This document shows positions 46,363-55,423 of a DNA stretch of 64,000 nt, piece by piece (position 1 is the first letter of the stretch; each line of letters begins with the position of its first letter). The translations under genes and the position numbers were made by a program. The stretch is taken from positions 62,001 through 126,000 of the forward strand of contig NZ_UGQU01000004.1 in the NCBI RefSeq assembly GCF_900453205.1, written 5' to 3'. The notes beneath the pieces are model-generated. The model was not told the DNA's origin, did no database searches, and worked only from the letters and a program-made list of their open reading frames with translations. This stretch comes from Moraxella lacunata (GTDB lineage: Bacteria; Pseudomonadota; Gammaproteobacteria; Pseudomonadales; Moraxellaceae).

Positions 46363-46626
46363 GGTGTATGATGATAAATGGTGATAAAGAGTGCGTTACT
46401 ATAACAAAAAGTTTAGGATTAATCAATTTCAATGTTTTCAATATATGATGAAAATTTTTAAGGTTAAAATGTCAATGTCGGTATTGCAATTTTTTACCGT
46501 CAAAAGGGGCAAATCATGGTAAAATAGTCGGATTTTCTTGTTTGTTTTTAAAAAATTTTGGCTGATTGGCATAATAATAACCAATAACCACACCCATCAG
46601 TCAGCATTAAGATAAGTGATATTGAT

Positions 46627-47859
46627 ATGCCACATAATAATTCCCAAGACCAAGCCGCACACGCCAAGCCCTTTCCCACCCTGTGGGTGATGATGATGGG
46701 CGTGATGATTGCCATCGGTCCGCTTGCCATTGACATGTATCTGCCTGCTCTGCCAACCATGGCGGATGATTTTGGCGTGAGTGTGTCCGAGGTGTCCAAA
46801 TCAGTGCCGTTTTACTTTATTGGTTTGGTGTTTGGACAGCTGTTTTATGGACCGTTTTCTGACCGTGTCGGGCGAGTGCTACCCATGTACATGGGTATGA
46901 CGATATTTGTGATTGCGTCCGTCATCTGTGCGACCACCACGAGCGAGCTGGTGCTGTTTGCCGCCCGTACGTTGCAGGCGTTGGGGGCGTGCGTGACGGC
47001 CGTGGTAACCCGTGCCGCCATTCGTGACACCCTAAACCCAATACAGGGGGCAAGGGCGTTTAGCCTTATGGTGCTGGTCATGGGATTGGCTCCGATACTT
47101 GCCCCGAGTTTGGGGGCATTGATTTTGGGATTTGCCGACTGGCATGCTCTGTTTTGGTTTTTGGCGGGTTATGGGGTATTTAATATCATCTTGACCAAGC
47201 TGTTTTTAAAAGAAACACTCGTTCCAGAAAATCGCAATACCAAGCCCATCAGCCAAACTTTTGCCTCTTATCTTGACTTAGCCAAGGACAAGACGTTCAT
47301 CATTCCTGCGGTTGCAGGGGGCGTGCTACAAGGGGCATTTTTCATTTATTTGTCCATTTCCAGTGAGCTGTTTATGGTCAATTTTGGCTTGTCTGAAAAA
47401 CAGTTCGCCATCGCTTTTGGGGCGAATGCCTTTGGTTTTATCGCCTTAACGCAGGTCAATCAGTTTTTGACCAGTCGTTTTCGCCTTGTGCAGCTGCTAC
47501 GCTTTGGGGCTCTCATGCAACTTGTCTCTGCCAGTTGTCTGCTGATGCTGGCATTGACGGGGCTTGCGTATTTTCCGCTGGTGTTTATGGCGATATTTTG
47601 CTGTATTGCAGGGCTTGGGTTTACTCAGCCTAACGCTACCGCCATCGCTTTGGCGTATCAAAAAAAGCGGGCAGGTATGGCGTCTGCCATGCAAGGGGCA
47701 TTGCAGTTTAGCGTGGGGATTTTTGGGGGGTTACTGCTAAGCCTGTTTGATGTCAGTCCTGTGTTAAAGCTGGGTATTGTTATCACGGCACTGGTGTCGC
47801 TTGGGACGTTTTTGGTGTATCAGCTTGACCCTAAGATGGATTTGTCAAAGATGGATTAA
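46627..47859 (+). CDS. Bcr/CflA-family drug efflux MFS transporter
   Basis: A 410-residue, 12-helix inner-membrane protein. IGPLAIDMYLPALPTMADDF at the end of helix 1, FGQLFYGPFSDRVGRVLPMY in loop 2-3 and RTLQALGACVTAVVTRAAIRD in helix 4 are the family signatures of DHA1 exporters such as Bcr, linked to export of bicyclomycin, sulfonamides or peptides. The substrate here is not known. It is divergent from the AAHS transporter. Confidence 0.85.
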   Translation: MPHNNSQDQAAHAKPFPTLWVMMMGVMIAIGPLAIDMYLPALPTMADDFGVSVSEVSKSVPFYFIGLVFGQLFYGPFSDRVGRVLPMYMGMTIFVIASVICATTTSELVLFAARTLQALGACVTAVVTRAAIRDTLNPIQGARAFSLMVLVMGLAPILAPSLGALILGFADWHALFWFLAGYGVFNIILTKLFLKETLVPENRNTKPISQTFASYLDLAKDKTFIIPAVAGGVLQGAFFIYLSISSELFMVNFGLSEKQFAIAFGANAFGFIALTQVNQFLTSRFRLVQLLRFGALMQLVSASCLLMLALTGLAYFPLVFMAIFCCIAGLGFTQPNATAIALAYQKKRAGMASAMQGALQFSVGIFGGLLLSLFDVSPVLKLGIVITALVSLGTFLVYQLDPKMDLSKMD

Positions 47860-48053
47860 CCCGACTCCCAATTTAAATTTATGAACCATTGATTTTTTAA
47901 TGATTATTTTTCAGATTGTGGGGGCAAATTGCAATTTACCCTTGGTAAATCAATGGACTGTACAAAGTTGAGAGTGGGGCATGGATTAGCAAATTCAATT
48001 AAAGCGTGTAAGAAAATGACCTAAACGGGCGATGATTTATTTTATAAACAAAT

Positions 48054-48120
48054 CAGGGTGTGCCTGCCTTTTACATTTGTCATGAAAAATAATAAAAATC
48101 GCAAAGAAAATCAAATTTTC
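48054..48120. repeat. Truncated end of the 206-bp palindromic element
   Basis: AGGGTGTGCCTGCCTTTTAC and the following CATGAAAAAT...AAAAATCGC match the inverted right end of the copy at 24310-24515. The other end is missing. Confidence 0.55.
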
Positions 48121-48122
48121 TC

Positions 48123-48150
48123 TTGACAATACCAAAAACCATGCTATAAT
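48123..48150 (+). promoter_or_regulatory. Promoter of tRNA-fMet
   Basis: TTGACA (48123-48128) and TATAAT (48145-48150) with a 16-bp spacer, both perfect consensus, 15 bp before the tRNA. Confidence 0.8.
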
Positions 48151-48165
48151 GGCGTTCTAAATTGA

Positions 48166-48242
<77 letters not shown>

Positions 48243-48365
48243 TTTTTTTAAATCCTTATTTAAAATTATTTATAAAATTGTAAAATAAGGTATCTTTCCA
48301 TAAATTTATCATTTTTTTAAATTGATAAAGTAAACATGGTTAAGATGTCGGCGAGCAATGATTTT

Positions 48366-48397
48366 AGCCCACCAACGTGTTTTGTGGGTTTTTTTGT
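48366..48397 (+). terminator. Terminator after tRNA-fMet
   Basis: AGCCCAC (48366-48372) pairs with GTGGGTT (48384-48390), followed by a T run. Confidence 0.65.
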
Positions 48398-48419
48398 ATT
48401 TGCAATTTGCCAAACCGCC

Positions 48420-48625
48420 TAGGGCGTGTTGAATATTAGTATTTGCCATGAAAAATGAGAAAAATCGCCCGTTTTTCAAGGAAAAAATGCAGGCTGATAG
48501 TCATTCTATCAGACAAGTTTTTGACGCAGAAAAACCAGATTTAGCCATTTTTCATGCAAAAATAGACTAAACCATCAAATTTTATCAAACTCCAATAAAA
48601 TGTTATCAATGTTCAACACGCCCTA
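48420..48625. repeat. 206-bp palindromic element, copy 3 (inverted)
   Basis: TAGGGCGTGTTGAAT (48420-48434) and GTTCAACACGCCCTA (48611-48625) are inverted ends, 14 of 15 matching. The core is the reverse complement of the core at 24310-24515. The terminal five bases differ from copies 1 and 2, defining a second end type. Confidence 0.85.
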
Positions 48626-48676
48626 ACTCTTTTTGATTTTTAATTTGTGCTTTAACATAGGATTAACCAAGCCAAA

Positions 48677-49174
48677 ATGAAACCGTCTAGCAAGATTGCT
48701 GAACTTACCCAAATGATTGCCCCTGCGGTGTCCGCTTGTGGCGTAGAGCTTTGGGGGATTGAGTTTATGCCCCAAGGGCGTAAATCACTGCTCCGTATTT
48801 ATATTGAAGTCAATGCCGATGCCCGTGAGCGTGGTGAGCATATCACCATCGAGGACTGCTCAGCGGTCAATCACCAAGTCTCAGGCGTACTAGAAGTGCA
48901 TGACCCCATCGCAGGCGAGTATGTGCTAGAAGTGTCAAGCCCTGGCTTTGACCGTCCGCTGTTTACCCCCAAGCAGGTGGCGATGTTTGTGGGAGAGACC
49001 GTCAGTTTGCGTCTGATTCACGCCATCGGACAAGGCGACACCAAACGCCGTAAGGTCGTCGGTCGTCTGGTGAGTGCGAGTGAGACGAGCATGAATGTGG
49101 TCACCGAAGATAAACTAGAATTTGACATCGCTTTTGATAATGTGGATAAAGCCAATTTGATTTATCAAGACTAA
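48677..49174 (+). CDS. rimP: Ribosome maturation factor RimP
   Basis: RimP assists 30S subunit assembly. The 165-residue protein has [41 protein letters not shown] and the family signature [14 protein letters not shown], followed by the C-terminal SH3-like domain. First gene of the rimP-nusA-infB operon, 24 bp before nusA. Confidence 0.95.
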   Translation: MKPSSKIAELTQMIAPAVSACGVELWGIEFMPQGRKSLLRIYIEVNADARERGEHITIEDCSAVNHQVSGVLEVHDPIAGEYVLEVSSPGFDRPLFTPKQVAMFVGETVSLRLIHAIGQGDTKRRKVVGRLVSASETSMNVVTEDKLEFDIAFDNVDKANLIYQD

Positions 49175-49198
49175 AATTTAACCAAAAAGGTAGATAAG

Positions 49199-50680
49199 AT
49201 GAGCCGTGAGATTTTGACCGTTGTTGAGACCGTCAGTAATGAAAAAGGGCTTGACCCTGATGATATTTTTGGGGCGATTGAACAAGCACTTGTTTTCTCA
49301 ACCAAGAAAAAAGTCTACACCGACCAACCCGAGGTAGCGGTGCGTGTTGCCATTGACCGTAAGACAGGCGACTATGACACTTATCGCTACTGGACGGTGG
49401 TGGCAGATGAAGACCATGAGATGCCTGCTTGCCAAAAGGCGATTAGCGATTTGGACGAAAACGAATACCAAATTGGCGACATCATCGAAGAGCAGATTGA
49501 GTCCATTGAGTTTGGACGTATTGCCGCTACCCAAGCCAAGCAGGTCATCATCCAAAAAATCCGTGAAGCCGAGCGTGCCTTGATTGCCGATGCTTTTGAA
49601 GCTCGTGTGGGCGAGCTTATCACGGGCGAAGTCAAAAAAGCAAGCCGTGATGGTTATGTCATTGACTTAGGCGACGGGGCGGAGGGTTATCTTGCCAAAG
49701 ACCAAACCTTGCCCCGTGAAATGCTACGCCCTAAGAGCCGTGTGACGGCACTACTTGCCAAGGTCAATCGTGATGGGCGTGGCAGTCAGCTCGTGCTATC
49801 TCGTACGAGCAATGAGATGCTTGTTGCCTTGATGACCAAAGAAGTCCCTGAGATTAGCGAAGGGATTATTGAGATTCGTGATGTGGCTCGTCTGCCTGGT
49901 TTGCGTGCCAAAATCTCGGTAAAAACAGGCGACAGCCGTATCGACCCTGTGGGGGCGTGTATCGGCATGCGTGGCACTCGTATCCAAGCGGTGCAACAAG
50001 AGCTAGATGGCGAGCGTATCGATGTCGTGGTGTGGAGCGATGACCCTGCCCAGTACATCATCAGCTCATTGGAGCCTGCGGATGTGTCTAGTATCGTGCT
50101 AGATGAAGATAACCAAACTGCCGACATCATCTTTGGGGCGAACGACCAGTTGGCTCGTGCCATCGGCTCACAAGGTCAAAACGTGCGTCTGGCGTCTGAT
50201 TTGACCGGCTATAAGCTTAACATGATGCTAGAATCTGAATACCTAGAACGCCAAAAAAGCGAGTCTGAGGCGATTATCACGCTGTTCTACGAGCGTTTGG
50301 AAGTGGATAGAGATTTGGCGGAAGCGTTGGCGGAGATTGGTTTTACCACCATCGAAGAAGTGGCTTATGTGCCTGCTGAGACTTTCTATGACATTGACGG
50401 CTTGGATGATGAGACCATCGGTGCCATTCAAGATCGTGCCAAAGAAGTCATCATCAATGATGAACTTATCAAACAGCAAAACATCAAAGAACCTAGTGGC
50501 GAGCTACTTGCCCTAGAAGAGATGACTCCTGCCATTGCTTATAAATTGGCGGAGCGTGACATCATTACCCTTGACGACCTAGCCGAACAAGCGGTGTTTG
50601 ACATCGAAGACATCGAAGGTATGGGCAGTGAGCTGGCGGGCAAGCTGATTATGGCAGCACGTCAGTCATGGTTTGAATAA
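49199..50680 (+). CDS. nusA: Transcription elongation/termination factor NusA
   Basis: NusA binds RNA polymerase and modulates pausing, termination and antitermination. The 493-residue protein has the N-terminal polymerase-binding domain (SREILTVVETVSNEKGL), an S1 domain (about 135-200), tandem KH domains with VGACIGMRGTRIQAVQQELDG and ARAIGSQGQNVRLAS, and two C-terminal acidic helix-hairpin repeats (for example LDDLAEQAVFDIEDIEGM), as in E. coli NusA. Confidence 0.97.
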   Translation: MSREILTVVETVSNEKGLDPDDIFGAIEQALVFSTKKKVYTDQPEVAVRVAIDRKTGDYDTYRYWTVVADEDHEMPACQKAISDLDENEYQIGDIIEEQIESIEFGRIAATQAKQVIIQKIREAERALIADAFEARVGELITGEVKKASRDGYVIDLGDGAEGYLAKDQTLPREMLRPKSRVTALLAKVNRDGRGSQLVLSRTSNEMLVALMTKEVPEISEGIIEIRDVARLPGLRAKISVKTGDSRIDPVGACIGMRGTRIQAVQQELDGERIDVVVWSDDPAQYIISSLEPADVSSIVLDEDNQTADIIFGANDQLARAIGSQGQNVRLASDLTGYKLNMMLESEYLERQKSESEAIITLFYERLEVDRDLAEALAEIGFTTIEEVAYVPAETFYDIDGLDDETIGAIQDRAKEVIINDELIKQQNIKEPSGELLALEEMTPAIAYKLAERDIITLDDLAEQAVFDIEDIEGMGSELAGKLIMAARQSWFE

Positions 50681-50878
50681 CCATGCGTGCGTCATGGGGC
50701 GTACTGTCATGAGTACGTAAGGACGTTGCCAAATTTGGTTGGTGAGAATTTGGCAACTTGTAAAAATGGAGGGTAAAATGGGGATGAACAAGACTCATCC
50801 TGCCCATCCATTTTCACCAAATTCATTATTTTATGATAAAATCATTCATCAGATAACCAAACAAATTTAGGTAAACCA

Positions 50879-53686
50879 ATGGCGACAAAAACCGTAAAAG
50901 AATTAGCAAAAGACTCTAACATTACCACTGACGTGCTTTTAAAACAACTAAAAGACGCAGGTCTGCCCACTCGTGGCGAAGATGATTCTGTCTCAACCGA
51001 TGAGCAGGCAACACTCGTGGCGTTTTTAAAACAAAGTCATGGTCAAGCCCAAAAGACCCGCATTGGCATGACTCAAAAAACCACCACCACCAAAAAAATC
51101 ACCACCACCACCGGCAAAGCCCAAAACATCAATGTCGTGCGTGCCAAGAAAAAGCAGTTTGACATCCAAAAACCTGACTTAGCTGCCGAAAAAGCCAAAG
51201 CCCAAGCAGAGCGTGAAGCCGAACAAGCCAAAGCCATCGCCGCCCTAGAAGCCAAACAAAACGAAGAGCGTGCCAAACAAGAAGCTGCCATGCGCCAAGA
51301 GGCGACATTGGCTGCCATGCGCGCCAACTCGGGCAGTGCAAATGGTGGCGAGAGTAAGTCCAGTGCGTCTGTGGTCGTCAAAAAAGCCAAAAAAGATGAA
51401 GCCGATAAAGACGACAGCGTGGTCAGCTCATCTGTGGTCAAAAAAGGCACAGCTGCCAAGAGTGACGTAAAATCTGACAAAAAAGAGACCAAGACAGACA
51501 AAGCCAAAAAACAACCTGCCAAACCTGCTAAGAGCGAGACCGAAGAAGAGCGTCAAGCTCGCCTTGCTCGTGAAGCCGAAGAGCAAAAACTGCGTGAGAT
51601 AGAAGCGGAAAACCGTCGCCGTGCTGCCATTGACGCCCAAAATCGCACTTTGGAGCAGATGAAACAAATGGCAAATCGTTATAGTGAAAAAGACGAGGTG
51701 CCAAGTGCGGTCGTGCGTAAAGATGAGCCATTGGCGGCAGGTCTGGTCGGAGCGGCATTAGAAGAGTCTTTTGAAAAAGAGCGTCGTGAGATTAAGCGTG
51801 GTACCAGCAGTACATCAAGCCGTGCCAAAGGCGGTAAGAAAAAAGGCAAAGAAGAGCTTGAAATCAGACCTAAGTCACGTGGATTAAAATCATCACAAGC
51901 AAGCAAACATAAGTTTGAGATGCCTGTGGAAAAAATCATCCATAATGTTGAAGTGGGCGAAGGGATTGTCGTGTCTGACCTTGCCCAAAAAATGGCGGTC
52001 AAAGTGCGTGAGGTCATCAAGTCGCTCATGAAAATGGGCGAGATGGTGCGTGAGGGCGATGTCATCGACCAAACCACCGCTGCCCTTGTCATCGAAGAGT
52101 TTGGGCATAACTTCATCGCTGTGTCTGACACCCAACTAGAAGACGACCTACAAGAGGCTGCCACCGAGAAACAAGGCAACGTCCAAACCCGTCCGCCTGT
52201 CGTTACCATCATGGGTCACGTTGACCATGGTAAGACATCACTACTGGATAAGATCCGTGAAACCAAAGTGGCAAGCGGTGAAGCTGGTGGTATTACCCAG
52301 CACATCGGGGCGTACCATGTTGAGACTGACCGTGGCGTGATTACTTTCCTTGATACCCCTGGTCACGCTGCCTTTACTGCCATGCGTTCACGTGGGGCTC
52401 AGGCGACCGACATCGTGGTCATCGTGGTGGCGGCGGATGACGGGGTTATGCCACAGACCGAAGAAGCCATCGACCATGCACGAGCGGCTGGTACGCCAAT
52501 CATCATCGCCATGAACAAGATGGATAAAGACACCACTGACCCAGAGCGTGTGCTAAATGAGCTGTCAGTCAAAGAAATCATTACGGACGCTTGGGGTGGG
52601 GATACGTCACTGGTCAAGGTCTCTGCCAAAACAGGCATGGGTATTGATGAGCTGTTAGAGACCATCAGTATCCAAGCCGAAATCATGGAGCTGACCGCCC
52701 CTGTGGATGGTGCTGCCCAAGGCGTGGTCATCGAATCTCGCCTAGACAAAGGGCGTGGTGCGGTGGCAAGCCTACTGGTCAAAAAAGGCACGCTAAAACA
52801 AGGCGACCTTGTACTGGCAGGCGAGTTCTATGGCAAAGTGCGTGCGATGACGGACGAAAATGGCGAACGCATTAAGTCAGCAGGGCCTTCTATTCCTGTG
52901 GAGATTTTGGGCTTGCCTGATGCTCCGATGGCGGGTTCTGAGTTCTTGGTGGTCTCTGATGAGAAAAAAGCCCGTGAAGTGGCGGATTTTCGTATCGCTC
53001 GTGAGCGTGAACGTTTGCTTGAACGCCAAAACAAAATGCGTCTAGAAAACATGTTTGCCAACATGGGCAGTGAGGCAAAAACCCTAAATCTTATCCTAAA
53101 AACAGACGTGCGTGGTTCGCTAGAAGCCCTGCTTAGTGCGTTAGATGAGCTGTCAACCGATGAAGTCAAAGTGCGTGTGATTAGCTCGGGCGTGGGTGCC
53201 ATCACTGAGTCTGATGTCATCTTGGCGGAGTCTAGTGAGGCGGTTCTGCTTGGATTTAACGTGCGTGCTGACAATGCTGGCAAGCGTAAAGCAGATGAAG
53301 TGGGGCTTGACATTCGTTATTATAGCGTGATTTATGGCTTGATTGACGATGTCAAAGCAGCGATGAGTGGCATGCTTGCCCCTGAGCACCGTGAGAAAAT
53401 CTTGGGTATTGCCGAGGTGCGTGAAGTGTTCCGTTCTAGCAAGTTCGGGGCGGCTGCAGGCTGTATGGTACAAGAAGGCACGATTTATCGTAACAAGCCC
53501 ATCCGTGTTCTGCGTGATGATAAAGTCATCTTTACAGGACAGCTCCAATCCTTGCGTCGCTACAAAGACGATGTGAACGAGGTTAAGGCAGGCATGGAGT
53601 GTGGTCTGGCAGTCAAAGGCTATGAAGTCGCTGCTGGCGATAAGATTGAAGTCTTTGAGATTCACGAAGTGGCGCGCACCCTGTGA
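50879..53686 (+). CDS. infB: Translation initiation factor IF-2
   Basis: IF-2 recruits initiator tRNA and promotes subunit joining. The 935-residue protein has an IF2_N domain ([20 protein letters not shown]), a long charged Ala/Lys/Glu-rich linker to about 330, a second IF2_N, then the G domain with [10 protein letters not shown] (about 444-453), DTPGHAAFT and NKMDK. Domains II-IV follow, ending [20 protein letters not shown]. The mRNA has a strong terminator directly after it, so rbfA is not in the same unit here. Confidence 0.97.
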   Translation: MATKTVKELAKDSNITTDVLLKQLKDAGLPTRGEDDSVSTDEQATLVAFLKQSHGQAQKTRIGMTQKTTTTKKITTTTGKAQNINVVRAKKKQFDIQKPDLAAEKAKAQAEREAEQAKAIAALEAKQNEERAKQEAAMRQEATLAAMRANSGSANGGESKSSASVVVKKAKKDEADKDDSVVSSSVVKKGTAAKSDVKSDKKETKTDKAKKQPAKPAKSETEEERQARLAREAEEQKLREIEAENRRRAAIDAQNRTLEQMKQMANRYSEKDEVPSAVVRKDEPLAAGLVGAALEESFEKERREIKRGTSSTSSRAKGGKKKGKEELEIRPKSRGLKSSQASKHKFEMPVEKIIHNVEVGEGIVVSDLAQKMAVKVREVIKSLMKMGEMVREGDVIDQTTAALVIEEFGHNFIAVSDTQLEDDLQEAATEKQGNVQTRPPVVTIMGHVDHGKTSLLDKIRETKVASGEAGGITQHIGAYHVETDRGVITFLDTPGHAAFTAMRSRGAQATDIVVIVVAADDGVMPQTEEAIDHARAAGTPIIIAMNKMDKDTTDPERVLNELSVKEIITDAWGGDTSLVKVSAKTGMGIDELLETISIQAEIMELTAPVDGAAQGVVIESRLDKGRGAVASLLVKKGTLKQGDLVLAGEFYGKVRAMTDENGERIKSAGPSIPVEILGLPDAPMAGSEFLVVSDEKKAREVADFRIARERERLLERQNKMRLENMFANMGSEAKTLNLILKTDVRGSLEALLSALDELSTDEVKVRVISSGVGAITESDVILAESSEAVLLGFNVRADNAGKRKADEVGLDIRYYSVIYGLIDDVKAAMSGMLAPEHREKILGIAEVREVFRSSKFGAAAGCMVQEGTIYRNKPIRVLRDDKVIFTGQLQSLRRYKDDVNEVKAGMECGLAVKGYEVAAGDKIEVFEIHEVARTL

Positions 53687-53696
53687 TGTCATGGCA

Positions 53697-53728
53697 AAAA
53701 CCGCTTGCCCTAAGGTAAGCGGTTTTTT
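53697..53728 (+). terminator. Terminator of rimP-nusA-infB
   Basis: AAAACCGCTTGCC (53697-53709) pairs with GGTAAGCGGTTTT (53714-53726), a near-perfect 13-bp stem with a CTAA loop and trailing Ts. Confidence 0.85.
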
Positions 53729-53759
53729 GATAATAAGTTGCACAAATAGGAGTATTCAT

Positions 53760-54599
53760 ATGACATCATCTGCCTTTTCATCATTGACTCATGAAGACTT
53801 ACTGGCATTGAGCTTGACACTTGATGACAGTTGGAGAGCGTGGATAGAGACTAACATTGAGAGGGGGTGTAGCCCTGCCAGTATCGCCAAAGTCTTGGCA
53901 GACAATAAAAAATTGCCAAGCAAGTATCTGCCTGCCGTGCGTCCAAATATCACCAATGATGATGAGAATTTTGTTAATATTGATGGGCATGTCGTGCAGG
54001 TGGTTTGTACTCTAAAATCGCCCCGAGTGGTAGTGTTTGACAACCTGCTCACACAGGCGGAGTGCGATGAGCTGATTGCATTGGCGGATGGTAGGTTGGA
54101 GCGTGGTAAGGTTGTTGATGAAAAGACTGGTAATTCACGTCTGCACGCTCACCGCAGTAGTGATAACGCCCAGTTCACTTTGGGTGAGTTTGAGGTCATT
54201 GACCGCGTGGAGAGACGGTTAGCGGCCCTGCTAAATTGGCCGGTGGAAAATGGCGAGGGTTTGCAGGTACTGCGTTATCAAAAAGGCGGAGAATACCGTC
54301 CACATTTTGATTATTTTGGTGACAGCGTGGGCGGTCGCAAGCATTTGGAAGTAGGCGGACAGCGTGTCGGCACTTGTGTGATGTATCTGTCAGATGTGCA
54401 GGCAGGGGGCGGAACGTCATTTCCCAGTGTGGGTATGGAAGTCAAGCCCAAAAAGGGTGGTGCGGTGTTCTTTGCTGATGTAGACGAGCAGGGGGATGTA
54501 GACAAACTGACCTTGCATGCAGGCGTGCCTGTCATTACAGGTGTGAAATTTATCGCCACCAAATGGGTGCGTGAACGTCCTTACAGACGTGAGAGTTAA
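53760..54599 (+). CDS. Prolyl 4-hydroxylase-like 2-oxoglutarate/Fe(II) oxygenase
   Basis: A 279-residue protein with a C-terminal double-stranded beta-helix. The iron ligands are His182 and Asp184 in YRPHFDYF and His253 in LTLHAGVPV, and Lys263 in GVKFIATKWVRE binds 2-oxoglutarate. It is like bacterial P4H enzymes, some of which hydroxylate a proline of EF-Tu in Pseudomonas; that target is only a suggestion here. The frame extends upstream into infB, but TAGGAG before ATG 53760 sets the start. Alone between two terminators. Confidence 0.85.
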   Translation: MTSSAFSSLTHEDLLALSLTLDDSWRAWIETNIERGCSPASIAKVLADNKKLPSKYLPAVRPNITNDDENFVNIDGHVVQVVCTLKSPRVVVFDNLLTQAECDELIALADGRLERGKVVDEKTGNSRLHAHRSSDNAQFTLGEFEVIDRVERRLAALLNWPVENGEGLQVLRYQKGGEYRPHFDYFGDSVGGRKHLEVGGQRVGTCVMYLSDVQAGGGTSFPSVGMEVKPKKGGAVFFADVDEQGDVDKLTLHAGVPVITGVKFIATKWVRERPYRRES

Positions 54600-54625
54600 T
54601 GTTTTGGTTTGATGATAAATACCAC

Positions 54626-54659
54626 AAAATCGCCCACAGTCATGTCGGGCGATTTTTTA
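54626..54659 (+). terminator. Terminator of the oxygenase gene
   Basis: AAAATCGCCC (54626-54635) pairs with GGGCGATTTT (54647-54656), followed by TTAT. Confidence 0.8.
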
Positions 54660-54675
54660 TGTCAAATCATTTTTT

Positions 54676-54808
54676 GGTATTGTTAATTGAGTATACTTTT
54701 CTAGAAAGCCGTTCGTGGTGAGCTTGTCGAACCATAACGGTTTTCCTAGACTTCGACAAGCTCAGTCCGAACGGAAAACCTTAAAATCTATCTTTATTTA
54801 ACAATACC
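54676..54808. repeat. 133-bp inverted-repeat element, copy C
   Basis: Exact reverse complement of the elements at 21412-21544 and 21553-21685, from GGTATTGTTAA to TTAACAATACC. It stands as a single copy, without the AATAAAAG spacer. Confidence 0.85.
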
Positions 54809-54829
54809 CATTTTTTTAAAAGTGTTTGC

Positions 54830-55081
54830 TTAAAACATCTTGGTTAGGTCTTGCTCTATGAGTAACTTATCCAGCGGAGTTTCTAGGGCGTCGGCAATCT
54901 GCCCCATCAGGTCAATGGACACTGCCCGTCCACCATTTTCAATCTCACAGACATAAGTTTTGCTGATGCCCGCCTGAAATGCCAGCTCTTCTTGGGAGAA
55001 CTCTTTGATACGCCGAAGTTGTCTCATGTTTTGGGCGAAGATTAGGCGGTATAAATGGGGTGTTTGATTGGATTTTTTCAT
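54830..55081 (-). CDS. XRE-family transcriptional regulator
   Basis: An 83-residue single-domain Cro/CI-type DNA-binding protein. The helix-turn-helix lies at about 15-70: NMRQLRRIKEFSQEELAFQA, GISKTYVCEIENGG and LMGQIADALETPLDKLL. It has no extra domain for ligand sensing. It is tightly enclosed by two repeat elements (54676-54808 and 55090-55313), so its promoter must lie inside the second one. Its targets are unknown; it may be a remnant of a larger element or a helper of restriction-type genes. Confidence 0.8.
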   Translation of the reverse strand: MKKSNQTPHLYRLIFAQNMRQLRRIKEFSQEELAFQAGISKTYVCEIENGGRAVSIDLMGQIADALETPLDKLLIEQDLTKMF

Positions 55082-55423
55082 GGGGTTATTAGGGCGTGCC
55101 TACCATTGATAACATTCTTATAAAATAAGATGAAAGTTTAACAGTTTCAATCAATTTTTGCATGAAAAATGGCTAAATCTTGTGGCTCGAAGTCAAAAAC
55201 TTGCTTGATAGAATGACTATCAACCTCAAGTTTTTTCCTTGAAAAACGGGCGATTCCCCTGCTTTTTTAAACAGGCATTTTTCATTGCAAATACCAAAGT
55301 TCAACACGCCCTATGGAATATGGGGTGCTACACCCAACCAACTTGATATTTACCACGTCCCTACGTCCACACATCATTGTATTTGTAGTAATTTTAAAGC
55401 TTCTTGGGTGTATATGATTGGCA
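55082..55423. other. Intergenic region occupied by repeat copy 4
   Basis: Between the XRE gene and the histidine kinase gene. Mostly the element at 55090-55313. The remaining 110 bp encode nothing that I can support. Confidence 0.5.
55090..55313. repeat. 206-bp-family palindromic element, copy 4 (224 bp)
   Basis: It starts TAGGGCGTGCCTACC like copy 2 and ends GTTCAACACGCCCTA like copy 3, so its two ends are of different types. The core matches, with an extra CCCTGCTTTTTTAAACAGG-type hairpin near 55257-55276 that makes it longer. Confidence 0.8.

Larger units (their letters stand above)
47860..48165. other. Spacer with repeat fragments upstream of tRNA-fMet
   Basis: It contains a GGGGCAAATT/AATTTACCC palindrome (47920-47942), related to the GTAGGGGC-type repeats, and from about 48054 a truncated end of the 206-bp element (AGGGTGTGCCTGCC, then CATGAAAAAT). 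The tRNA promoter follows. No gene. Confidence 0.5.
48243..48676. other. Leader region between tRNA-fMet and rimP
   Basis: It holds a terminator-like hairpin (48366-48397) and a full palindromic element (48420-48625). The rest is AT-rich with no gene. The rimP promoter must lie in or beyond the repeat unless the tRNA promoter reads through. Confidence 0.5.

Noticed and set aside
51073-53743. Several 130-196-codon frames antisense to infB
   Set aside because: They are shadows of the biased codons of infB, with serine-rich translations typical of antisense frames.
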